Origin: an uncultured Clostridia bacterium
Lineage (GTDB): Bacteria > Bacillota > Clostridia > TANB77 > CAG-508
Direction of reading: 5' to 3'
Assembly: GCA_947624905.1 (NCBI GenBank)
Contig: CANQMI010000002.1
Span: 1 to 49,878 of the forward strand
Length of the DNA stretch: 49,878 nt
Shown here: piece by piece, positions 44,116 through 49,878 of the stretch
Numbering within the stretch: the stretch's first letter is position 1
How the letters are laid out: every line of letters starts with the position of its first letter
The notes under the pieces: model-generated
What the model was told of the DNA's origin: nothing
What the model saw: the letters and a program-made list of their open reading frames with translations, nothing else
Database searches by the model: none
Position numbers and translations under genes: made by a program

Positions 44116-44144
44116 TGTACAAAATCAATAAAGTGTGTTATACT
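44116..44144 (+). promoter_or_regulatory. Sigma-A promoter of pyk
   Basis: TGTACA (44116-44121), 17-base spacer, TATACT (44139-44144) with an extended TGT just before it. Confidence 0.65.
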
Positions 44145-44178
44145 TGTTTAAGAATTGAAAAGGAGGAATAATTGTAAT

Positions 44179-45609
44179 ATGGATAAATATTTAAGAAAAA
44201 CAAAAATAGTTTGTACAATTGGACCAGCAAGTGAAGATAGATTAGTTGAATTGATGGAAGCTGGTATGGATGTAGTTAGAATAAATTTCTCACATGGTAG
44301 CTATCCAGAGCAAGCAGAAAAGGTAAGAAAATTTTTCGAAGCAAGAAAACAAGTTAATAAACCAGTTGCTCTATTATTAGATACACAAGGGCCAGAAGTT
44401 AGAACAGGAATGCTTGCAAATGCACCAGCAAAATTGGAAAAAGGTAATATAATTACTCTAGTAAACGAAGATATAGAAGGTGATGAAACTAGAGTTTCAA
44501 TATCATACAAAGATTTATATCAAGATGTTGATGTAGGAACAAGAATACTAATAGATGATGGTTTGATAGAACTCAAGGTATTAGAAATAAATGGAAAAGA
44601 TATTAAATGTGAAATAATCAACGGTGGAAACTTAGGAAACAGAAAAAGCGTTAATGTGCCAGAAAAACATTTAAATTTACCAGCATTAAAAGAAAAAGAT
44701 ATACAAGATCTAATAGATGGTGCAAAGGCTGGATTTGACTATATTGCTGCGTCTTTTGTAAGAAACAAAGAAGATATATTTGCAATAAGAAAAGTACTTG
44801 ATGAAAACGGTGGAAAAGATATAAAAATTATATGCAAAATAGAGAACCAAGAGGGATTAGACAACCTAGATGAAATAATTGAAAATTCTGCTGGAATAAT
44901 GATAGGAAGAGGAGACCTAGGTGTTGAGATTCCTTGTCAAGAAGTTCCAATAGCTCAAAAGCATATAATAAAGCTTTGCAATAGAGCTGGAAAAGTAGTT
45001 ATAACAGCAACACAAATGCTTGAATCAATGACACATTCACCTAGACCAACAAGAGCAGAGGTTAGTGATGTCGCAAACGCTATATATGACAGAACTGGAG
45101 CAATAATGCTTTCAGGAGAATGCGCTAATGGTGAATATCCAGTAGAATGTGTAAACACAATGGTAGACATTTCAGAAACAATAGAAAATCAAATAAGTTA
45201 TTGGGATAGATTTAATAAAAAATATCAACATGTTGAAACAGACGATTTGGAATACAATATAAATTATACAGTTTGTAGAATGGCTAAAAAGATAAATGCT
45301 AAAGCAGTTGTAGCATATACAGAAACTGGAGATACAGCAAGATATCTATCAGGACTTGGAATAAAATGTCCAGTGTTTGCTGTTACTTCAAATGAGAAAA
45401 CATATCATCAATTATCATTAGTTTGGAATGTATTTCCAATATTATTGCCAAAACAAAAAACTATAGATGATTTGATAGAAGTAGGATTAAAAAAATTAGA
45501 AGAAGACAAGATGTTAGAAAAAGGGGATAGAGTAGTAATTGCAGGTGGTTCATATATACTTCCAACTAGAAAGGGAAGCAAGACAATAGGCGGTATTGTA
45601 GAGATCTAG
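44179..45609 (+). CDS. pyk: Pyruvate kinase
   Basis: Final glycolytic step, phosphoenolpyruvate plus ADP to pyruvate plus ATP. The frame opens at TTG 44155, but that codon lies inside the ribosome site; AGGAGG (44161-44166) serves ATG 44179, giving 476 residues. The start RKTKIVCTIGPASED, the active-site region VVRINFSHGSY, LLLDTQGPEVRTG, the barrel KEKDIQDLIDGAKAGFDYIAASFVRNKED, ICKIENQEGLDNLDEI, MIGRGDLGVEIP and TATQMLESMTHSPRPTRAEVSDVANAIYDRTGAIMLSGE are all intact. It lacks the extra C-terminal PEP-utiliser domain found in Bacillus pyruvate kinase. Monocistronic between a promoter and the rpmF promoter. Confidence 0.97.
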   Translation: MDKYLRKTKIVCTIGPASEDRLVELMEAGMDVVRINFSHGSYPEQAEKVRKFFEARKQVNKPVALLLDTQGPEVRTGMLANAPAKLEKGNIITLVNEDIEGDETRVSISYKDLYQDVDVGTRILIDDGLIELKVLEINGKDIKCEIINGGNLGNRKSVNVPEKHLNLPALKEKDIQDLIDGAKAGFDYIAASFVRNKEDIFAIRKVLDENGGKDIKIICKIENQEGLDNLDEIIENSAGIMIGRGDLGVEIPCQEVPIAQKHIIKLCNRAGKVVITATQMLESMTHSPRPTRAEVSDVANAIYDRTGAIMLSGECANGEYPVECVNTMVDISETIENQISYWDRFNKKYQHVETDDLEYNINYTVCRMAKKINAKAVVAYTETGDTARYLSGLGIKCPVFAVTSNEKTYHQLSLVWNVFPILLPKQKTIDDLIEVGLKKLEEDKMLEKGDRVVIAGGSYILPTRKGSKTIGGIVEI

Positions 45610-45630
45610 GAGAAATATTTTAAATAAATG

Positions 45631-45659
45631 TTGACAAATCAATAAAATTCAAGTATAAT
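45631..45659 (+). promoter_or_regulatory. Consensus sigma-A promoter of rpmF
   Basis: Perfect TTGACA (45631-45636), 17-base spacer, perfect TATAAT (45654-45659). Confidence 0.9.
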
Positions 45660-45726
45660 AGTACAGTATGATTGAAATCTTGATAAAACATATAGATAGT
45701 CGTAACCAGAAAAGGAGGTACTTGAA

Positions 45727-45915
45727 ATGGCACAACCAAAAAGAAGATGGTCAAAAGCAAGAACAGGACTAAGAAGATCTACATGGAAAGTAGAAAAACC
45801 AAATATTATGACTTGCCCACATTGTCATGAACCAGTAATGCCACATAGAGCTTGCACAAATTGTGGATATTATAATGGAAAACAAGTTATAGATGTAGAA
45901 GAAAAAAAAGATTAA
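45727..45915 (+). CDS. rpmF: Ribosomal protein bL32, zinc-binding form
   Basis: A 62-residue large-subunit protein. The conserved basic N-terminus AQPKRRWSKARTGLRRS and a four-cysteine zinc ribbon (CPHC...CTNC, residues 30-33 and 43-46) make it the C+ zinc-dependent paralogue type. AAAGGAGGT 7 bases before ATG 45727. It has its own consensus promoter and terminator; the gene that often precedes it (DUF177/YceD) is absent. Confidence 0.97.
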   Translation: MAQPKRRWSKARTGLRRSTWKVEKPNIMTCPHCHEPVMPHRACTNCGYYNGKQVIDVEEKKD

Positions 45916-45932
45916 AATAAAATTAAATTTAG

Positions 45933-45968
45933 TAGTCTTGAAAGTTTTACTTTCAAGACTATTTTTTT
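45933..45968 (+). terminator. Intrinsic terminator of rpmF
   Basis: Perfect 12-bp stem TAGTCTTGAAAG (45933-45944) / CTTTCAAGACTA (45950-45961), then seven Ts. Confidence 0.92.
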
Positions 45969-46062
45969 ATCTAATAGGAATTTCGAAGAAATTTGCCATA
46001 AAGTAACATTTTTCGGCAACAAAGAATAAAATATACTATATCAATAATAAGGAGGAATTTTG

Positions 46063-46416
46063 ATGTATAATCGTAGATGTAGAAGAAGATGTTGTTGTTT
46101 ATACAATACTTGCAATAATGACGATAAAAATGAATATGAGACATTATGCGACCATGTAGAAAATGACAATGATAGTTATAACAATAATTGCAGTTGCGGA
46201 TTCGATGAAGAAGAAAGCGTATTTCCTTCAAACCCTATGTTTGGTCAAAGCTATGTTCCATTCCAAACAATGAATGAAACATATTTACCTTGCTGTGGAT
46301 TAAAAAAGGGAACAATATTTCCAGAACTAGTTAGTGAATACCATCCAGGCCAATCTATGGCTGAAATACAATATATAATGGATACTAACAGTATAAAGGA
46401 GGGCTGCAACAAATGA
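46063..46416 (+). CDS. cotJA: Spore coat-associated protein CotJA with Cys-rich N-terminal extension
   Basis: A 117-residue protein whose C-terminal half (about 50-110) is CotJA-like: QSYVPFQTMNETY, LKKGTIFPELVSEYHPGQS. Residues 1-48 are unusual: CRRRCCCLY, and Asp/Asn/Cys-rich sequence ending NNCSCGFDEEE, with ten or so cysteines overall. AAGGAGG (46049-46055) is placed for ATG 46063; the frame is also open from TTG 46060. The family is laid down in the inner spore coat in Bacillus under sigma-E control; I could not find a convincing sigma-E promoter, and no sigma-A promoter is evident. Overlaps cotJB by 4 bases. Confidence 0.85.
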   Translation: MYNRRCRRRCCCLYNTCNNDDKNEYETLCDHVENDNDSYNNNCSCGFDEEESVFPSNPMFGQSYVPFQTMNETYLPCCGLKKGTIFPELVSEYHPGQSMAEIQYIMDTNSIKEGCNK

Positions 46417-46745
46417 GACAAGAAGTAGAAAATTATGAAATATCAAATGATATAGTTCAAGAGATAGAAAGTAGAATGATGAATTCTTGCGATGGAAATG
46501 ATCCAACTCGCCAAGAATTAATGGAACAAATAAAAGGATATAATTTTGCAATAATAGAACTTGCAGAATATCTAAATACTCATCCAGATGATGAAAAAGC
46601 ATTATGCTTGCATAATAGCTATTGTAAAACATTAAAAGAATTAAAAGATAAATATCAAAAGGTTTACGGCCCACTTTCTATATATTATCCTTGCAATAAA
46701 TGGCGTTGGCTTGAGGAGCCTTGGCCTTCGTTCATTTTGGAATAA
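46413..46745 (+). CDS. cotJB: Spore coat protein CotJB
   Basis: A 110-residue protein with CotJB features: RQELMEQIKGYNFAIIELAEYLNTHPDDEKAL, a central region LHNSYCKTLKELKDKYQKVYGPLS and the aromatic C-terminus WRWLEEPWPSF. Starts in a 4-base overlap with cotJA behind GGAGG. cotJC, the manganese-catalase-like third member of the usual operon, does not follow. Together with cotJA this marks the organism as an endospore former or a recent descendant of one. Confidence 0.87.
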   Translation: MRQEVENYEISNDIVQEIESRMMNSCDGNDPTRQELMEQIKGYNFAIIELAEYLNTHPDDEKALCLHNSYCKTLKELKDKYQKVYGPLSIYYPCNKWRWLEEPWPSFILE

Positions 46746-46826
46746 TGCTTCTTATCTATATAAAGTAAAATATGGCCTTGTATTTGGTATTTTAGAAAAA
46801 TAATCGACTACCAATAAATCATACAT

Positions 46827-46854
46827 TTGCAAAATTTTATCATTATGATATAAT
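46827..46854 (+). promoter_or_regulatory. Extended sigma-A promoter of the transglutaminase/LRR operon
   Basis: TTGCAA (46827-46832), 16-base spacer, TATAAT (46849-46854) preceded by TGA (extended -10). Confidence 0.7.
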
Positions 46855-46892
46855 GATAATTGAAAATAAAATATGAATAGTAAGAGGTCATT

Positions 46893-48020
46893 ATGAGGAA
46901 AGAGAAGAAACAAATAGAAAGAGTATCAGATGAAGAATTAGTAGAAGCTTTTAATCAAACAAGTTCTGCTCAGGAAAAATTACAATACTTTTCTAAAATA
47001 CAAAATTCTAGTCTACAAATACAATTATTAGATAGTATTCCAGGCAATGAAAAATATAAATTTATAGGAAAGATAAGATCAACGCAAGGAATAGCACAGG
47101 CATTAAATGGATTAGGCGATGATGAAACTAAAAGAAAGACATTTAATTTTATAGCAAAGCAATTTAAAGGAAATGATGAAGGTTTACTAAGAATACTTAC
47201 ACAAATTGATTTTGATATAACAATTCCACCTGATATGCGACCATTTAGACTAAATAGTATTAAAAATTTAAATTTAGATTTTTTAATAAGTCTTCAAAGG
47301 CATGTCAACAATTATACACATATGAAATTTGTGATAAATGGAGAGGACTATTCTAGAGATACAAGGTATTCATTTGGCGAAATTTCAGCTATTATTGCAA
47401 AAATAGAAGAATTAACAGCAGATATACCACAAGATATGGAAGAAGCAGACAAATTTTATACAATATATTCAAGAATAACAGGAATAATTACTTATGATCA
47501 TCAGTATATAAGAGAAAACGATAAATTAAAAGTAATGAATGATAAAAGATTAAAATTAAAGACTTTTGATGCACAGTTTGATTATGAATTAACTAGTCTT
47601 GAGGCAAAGGTGCATAAATTGTATAAAGCTGCTAGTGGATTATATGGAGGTTTAGTGAATGGAAAGTCAGTCTGTGCAGGATATGCTTTAATACTTCATG
47701 AAGCACTAAAATATGTTGGAATGAAATCATTATGTGTTGTTGGATATGGGGATAATCAAGCTCATGCATGGAATCAAGTTAAGATAGATGGTAAATGGTA
47801 TAATGCTGATCCAACTTGGGATGCAACAACCTTACAAAATTCTGGAAAATATGAATGCATGTTATTAAATAATGAAGATTTTGATAAAACTCATAAAAAA
47901 TTTCCTAATAGGGCAAGAACATATCATAAGTGTAAAGATCAATTTGATTATAGTAAAATTAATGGATTAGCATTCGAACTAATTATGCCAGCAGGAAGGA
48001 GTGGATATTGCTTTGAGTGA
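46893..48020 (+). CDS. Cytoplasmic transglutaminase-like protein
   Basis: A 375-residue protein without signal peptide. The N-terminal half (about 1-215) is helical and unrecognised. The C-terminal half is a transglutaminase/protease-like fold with a complete-looking triad: Cys261 (NGKSVCAGYALIL), His291 (NQAHAWNQV) and Asp306 (YNADPTWD). In bacteria such domains act as cysteine proteases or protein cross-linkers; the substrate is not predictable. Start ATG 46893 with AAGAGGT 5 bases upstream. It overlaps the following leucine-rich-repeat gene, which suggests that the two work together, for example as enzyme and recognition partner. Confidence 0.85.
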   Translation: MRKEKKQIERVSDEELVEAFNQTSSAQEKLQYFSKIQNSSLQIQLLDSIPGNEKYKFIGKIRSTQGIAQALNGLGDDETKRKTFNFIAKQFKGNDEGLLRILTQIDFDITIPPDMRPFRLNSIKNLNLDFLISLQRHVNNYTHMKFVINGEDYSRDTRYSFGEISAIIAKIEELTADIPQDMEEADKFYTIYSRITGIITYDHQYIRENDKLKVMNDKRLKLKTFDAQFDYELTSLEAKVHKLYKAASGLYGGLVNGKSVCAGYALILHEALKYVGMKSLCVVGYGDNQAHAWNQVKIDGKWYNADPTWDATTLQNSGKYECMLLNNEDFDKTHKKFPNRARTYHKCKDQFDYSKINGLAFELIMPAGRSGYCFE

Positions 48021-48699
48021 AAAAATAATAGACAAAAATTTATCAAGAATTATAAAATTAAAAATGTGTACAAGCGCATGTGATAATATTGAAGAAATGG
48101 AAGATATATCAATTCAAGATGTAAATCTGATGCAAAACAGATTAAATATAGACTTAACGGAGATCTCAAAACTTAAAAATTTAAAAAATTTATCTTTGAA
48201 ATTTTTTGAAATTACAGATGAAGTTATAGAAACAATAAATAAGCTAGAATATTTAGAAACAATAGAATTTGCAATGTGTATATTTAAGAATAAAAAAGTA
48301 TTATCAAAAAAATTAAAATCAGTAATTATATATAATTGCCAAAGTTTTAATATTAGTATATTAAACGATAATACTAGATTAGAAGAATTGCAAATAATTC
48401 ACTCTGGAATAATAGATATTAATAAACTTAATAGTTTTAAAAGTTTAAAATATCTAAAAATAGCTCACTGTAGTGCAATTAGTATGCCTAGTATTTCTAT
48501 ATTGGAAAATTTAGAAATATTATATTTAAATCATATAGAAATACCATATGATATTGATATAACAAAAATGAAAAATTTAAAAATTATTTCGCTAAGTGGA
48601 TCTAATGTACCAAACAAAGAAAAATATATTGAAAATTTATATAAACAAAACAAAGATATAATAGTAGAATTTGAAGAAAATGATTTACCAATAGAATAG
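48013..48699 (+). CDS. Leucine-rich-repeat-like protein
   Basis: About 228 residues with repeated LxxLxxLxLxxxxI units (LTEISKLKNLKNLSLKFFEI, LEYLETIEFAMCIF, LEELQIIHSGI, FKSLKYLKIAHCSAI, LENLEILYLNHIEI, MKNLKIISLSGSNV), i.e. a small leucine-rich-repeat solenoid for protein binding. No signal peptide. The frame is open from GTG 48001; AAGGAG at 47996-48001 fits TTG 48013 better. Overlaps the transglutaminase-like gene and is followed nine bases later by a small ORF, so the three form one operon. Confidence 0.8.
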   Translation: MSEKIIDKNLSRIIKLKMCTSACDNIEEMEDISIQDVNLMQNRLNIDLTEISKLKNLKNLSLKFFEITDEVIETINKLEYLETIEFAMCIFKNKKVLSKKLKSVIIYNCQSFNISILNDNTRLEELQIIHSGIIDINKLNSFKSLKYLKIAHCSAISMPSISILENLEILYLNHIEIPYDIDITKMKNLKIISLSGSNVPNKEKYIENLYKQNKDIIVEFEENDLPIE

Positions 48700-48708
48700 G
48701 AGAAAGAT

Positions 48709-48873
48709 ATGGAAAACTATAAAAAATTTGAATTAAATAATAATGAAAATGAGTATCAATATGACTATAATTTTGGAATAAATAATTTCAATATAGGTAT
48801 TCAAGAAGAACATAACAAAAAAGTTGACACATTGTTAAATGGAATATTATTTAATAGTATTGATAAAAAATAA
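48709..48873 (+). CDS. Small hypothetical protein (54 residues)
   Basis: ATG 48709 is 5 bases after AGGAGA and the frame runs to TAA 48871-48873. The product is Asn/Glu/Tyr-rich (KFELNNNENEYQYDYN) with a short amphipathic end (VDTLLNGILFNSI) and no membrane segment or signal peptide. It is the last gene of the transglutaminase/leucine-rich-repeat operon. I recognise no family; it could be a substrate or small partner of the enzyme. Confidence 0.65.
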   Translation: MENYKKFELNNNENEYQYDYNFGINNFNIGIQEEHNKKVDTLLNGILFNSIDKK

Positions 48874-48899
48874 ATGGAGTTTAATTATAAACTCCATTT
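48872..48899. terminator. Bidirectional terminator
   Basis: Perfect 12-bp stem AAATGGAGTTTA / TAAACTCCATTT with a 4-base loop. On the minus strand it is followed by ATTTTTTATC, a good T-run; on the plus strand the tail is poor. Confidence 0.75.
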
Positions 48900-49116
48900 C
48901 AATTCCAACAGCATAAATTATTCTATAAGATAAAAATACAAACCTTCCGGGTAAAATTTATAAGCCATACTTGTGTTTAATCCAAAATTCTTACATAAGG
49001 TAAAATATCTTAATAAAGATATTTATTCTTATAAACTGAAAAATAGAAAAAACGATGGAGTTTCCCCTTACTAGCGGTGAGTATTTTAAAATATAGATGA
49101 ACTTATGCTTTAATAT
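48872..49116 (-). ncRNA. Probable structured non-coding RNA, about 200-245 nt (6S RNA-like in layout)
   Basis: A consensus minus-strand promoter (49123-49151) and a minus-strand terminator (48872-48899) enclose about 240 bases with no convincing gene. The ends pair: TATAGATGAACTTATGCT (49092-49109) and AGCATAAATTATTCTATA (48910-48927) match at 15 of 18 positions, closing a roughly 200-nt RNA. Inside is a perfect 8-bp hairpin (AATATCTT/AAGATATT, 49009-49028) and a GGGGAAACTCC mini-hairpin. A long closing stem, large internal loop and strong promoter are the 6S RNA plan, but I do not recognise conserved 6S bases, so the family is left open. A 17-codon ATG frame on this strand (MAYKFYPEGLYFYLIE) has no ribosome site. 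Confidence 0.55.
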
Positions 49117-49122
49117 ACTTAT

Positions 49123-49151
49123 ATTATACCATTTTTAAGGATTTATGTCAA
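49123..49151 (-). promoter_or_regulatory. Consensus sigma-A promoter on the minus strand
   Basis: On the minus strand: perfect TTGACA (49151-49146), 17-base spacer, perfect TATAAT (49128-49123). It points leftward into a region without a protein gene. Confidence 0.8.
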
Positions 49152-49165
49152 ACAATACGCTTAAT

Positions 49166-49241
49166 CGGATATAAATAAAGCTTGAACGGATAGTTAAAAA
49201 GTATCCGTTTGAGGCATTTTTTGAGAAAATTGAAGCGGATA
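49166..49241. repeat. Cluster of four CGGATA motifs with a terminator-like hairpin
   Basis: CGGATA at 49166-49171, 49187-49192 and 49236-49241, and its reverse complement at 49202-49207. The second and third form an AACGGATA/TATCCGTT stem with a T-run at 49217-49222. Confidence 0.5.
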
Positions 49242-49293
49242 TTTTTACGATATAAAAAATATATAAAAATAAATCAAAACTTTAAATTACACT

Positions 49294-49319
49294 GTGTCAA
49301 GTTTAAGGGGTATGACACA
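49294..49319. promoter_or_regulatory. Dyad upstream of the DUF4160/DUF2442 pair
   Basis: TGTGTCA (49294-49300) and TGACACA (49313-49319), 12 bases apart, just upstream of the promoter at 49357; a possible regulator binding site. Confidence 0.35.
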
Positions 49320-49356
49320 TGGTAAGCAAGAAAAATAGAAAAAATATTGAAAATAT

Positions 49357-49385
49357 GTTACAAAATTAAGAATGTGTGTTATAAT
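49357..49385 (+). promoter_or_regulatory. Promoter of the DUF4160 gene
   Basis: GTTACA (49357-49362), 17-base spacer, TATAAT (49380-49385) with an extended TGT. Confidence 0.55.
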
Positions 49386-49407
49386 AATATAAGAAGGGGA
49401 GAATAGT

Positions 49408-49674
49408 ATGCCAGAATTAAGTAGATTTCAAGGTATGATTATAAAATTAATTTTCATTGATGATGATAAACATCATAAGCCACATGTTCACGTATATTAT
49501 GGAGAGTATGAAGCTTCAGTTGGAATTGATGGAGAATTGATAAGTGGTTCATTACCAATAAAAAAATTGAAATTATTACAAGCATGGATGATATTACATG
49601 AAGATGAATTATATAATGCTTGGAATAATGCAGTACAAGGTATACCTTTTGACAATATAAAACCATTGGAATAG
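49408..49674 (+). CDS. DUF4160 family protein
   Basis: An 88-residue protein with the family core: FQGMIIKLIFIDDDKHHKPHVHVYYGEYEASVGIDG, where the His-rich KPHVHV strand is characteristic, then KKLKLLQAWMILHEDELYNAWNNA. Soluble, no signal peptide. GGGGAG about 7 bases before ATG 49408. It is followed 11 bases later by a DUF2442 gene, an arrangement seen repeatedly in bacterial genomes and suspected to be a toxin-antitoxin-like or mobile pair; the biochemical role is not established. Confidence 0.9.
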   Translation: MPELSRFQGMIIKLIFIDDDKHHKPHVHVYYGEYEASVGIDGELISGSLPIKKLKLLQAWMILHEDELYNAWNNAVQGIPFDNIKPLE

Positions 49675-49685
49675 GAGTAAGTATA

Positions 49686-49878
49686 ATGTATATAGTTAAT
49701 GATATAGCTTATGCAGAAGATTTTGATAATAAAAATTTAAAAATAGTTAATTTGAAAATAATATCAGAGTTGTGCATGTTAGTTACTTTCTCAAATGGAG
49801 AAAGACGAATTTTTGATGCACAATATTTGCTTAAATATCCAGTTTATAAAAAATTACAAGATTTTAATGTATTTAAAA
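49686..49878 (+). CDS. DUF2442 family protein, cut by the window end
   Basis: ATG 49686 lies 8 bases after AGGAG. The visible 64 residues (VNDIAYAEDFDNKNLKIV, MLVTFSNGERRIFDAQYLLKYPVYKKL) fit the N-terminal part of DUF2442, a small beta-rich protein commonly encoded directly after DUF4160. The C-terminus is missing. Co-transcribed with the preceding gene. Confidence 0.8.
   Translation, partial: MYIVNDIAYAEDFDNKNLKIVNLKIISELCMLVTFSNGERRIFDAQYLLKYPVYKKLQDFNVFK

Larger units (their letters stand above)
48874..49407. other. 534-base region without plus-strand genes
   Basis: Holds, from left to right: the rest of a bidirectional terminator, the minus-strand RNA candidate and its promoter, a hairpin with a T-run and four CGGATA motifs (49166-49241), a TGTGTCA/TGACACA dyad (49294-49319) and the promoter of the DUF4160 gene. 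Confidence 0.6.

Noticed and set aside
48940..48960. GGAA tetraloop-like CCGGAAGG in the minus-strand RNA as SRP RNA helix 8
   Set aside because: The flanking asymmetric-loop bases conserved in SRP RNA are absent.
48910..49030. Minus-strand peptide frame ending MAYKFYPEGLYFYLIE
   Set aside because: Only about 34 codons, no ribosome site, and it lies wholly inside the pairing region of the RNA candidate.
49166..49241. CGG triplets in the intergenic CGGATA cluster as further recoding sites
   Set aside because: They lie outside any coding frame I can support.

Overview
The window is AT-rich, uses TTG/GTG starts freely, has strong AGGAGG ribosome sites and sigma-A promoters, and encodes spore-coat proteins CotJA/CotJB, a meso-DAP-type MurE (DNPR motif), a type IV pilus operon, and a dockerin/cohesin pair with a sortase. 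This points to an endospore-forming, Gram-positive member of the Clostridia, probably an uncultured gut species. I see no rRNA, tRNA, CRISPR array or insertion sequence.

Layout: (1) 1-1333, the 3' part of a modular surface protein. (2) 1497-4894, a PASTA penicillin-binding protein, a threonylcarbamoyl-AMP synthase and a COG2426 membrane protein. (3) 5222-15183, a ten-gene surface-polysaccharide operon (sugar-phosphate transferase, glycosyltransferases, CDP-glycerol-type transferase, Wzy-like protein, UDP-galactopyranose mutase), followed at 15256 by a second, paralogous PASTA penicillin-binding protein. (4) 17417-24940, a cell-surface module: a 1598-residue transglutaminase-like protein ending in a dockerin, an LPKTG-anchored cohesin protein, and, on the minus strand, a sortase and a beta-helix protein with a TPKTG sorting signal. 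(5) 25239-32654, murE-mraY-ftsW-murG and a YfhO-family membrane protein, then topA. (6) 34949-44034, a complete-looking type IV pilus operon with a PilM-PilN fusion. (7) 44179-48873, pyk, rpmF, cotJAB, and a transglutaminase/leucine-rich-repeat operon. (8) 48872-49151, a probable minus-strand structured RNA with its own promoter, then a DUF4160/DUF2442 pair cut by the window end.

The outstanding observation is a single, repeated kind of frameshift. Eight genes (surface protein, COG2426 protein, polysaccharide membrane protein, sortase, murE, mraY, ftsW, murG) are broken in the standard reading. All nine breaks (ftsW has two) are the same: an in-frame CGG codon after which the conserved protein continues in the +1 frame, so CGGN is read as one glycine (GGN). 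By my hand scan no CGG occurs in frame as an ordinary arginine codon in any other gene here, although about 90 CGG triplets occur out of phase. A sequencing machine cannot know the codon phase, so I propose genome-wide +1 recoding at CGG (a hungry CGG codon or a quadruplet-reading tRNA-Gly). It is concentrated in lipid II synthesis and division genes and is confined to cell-envelope genes within this window.
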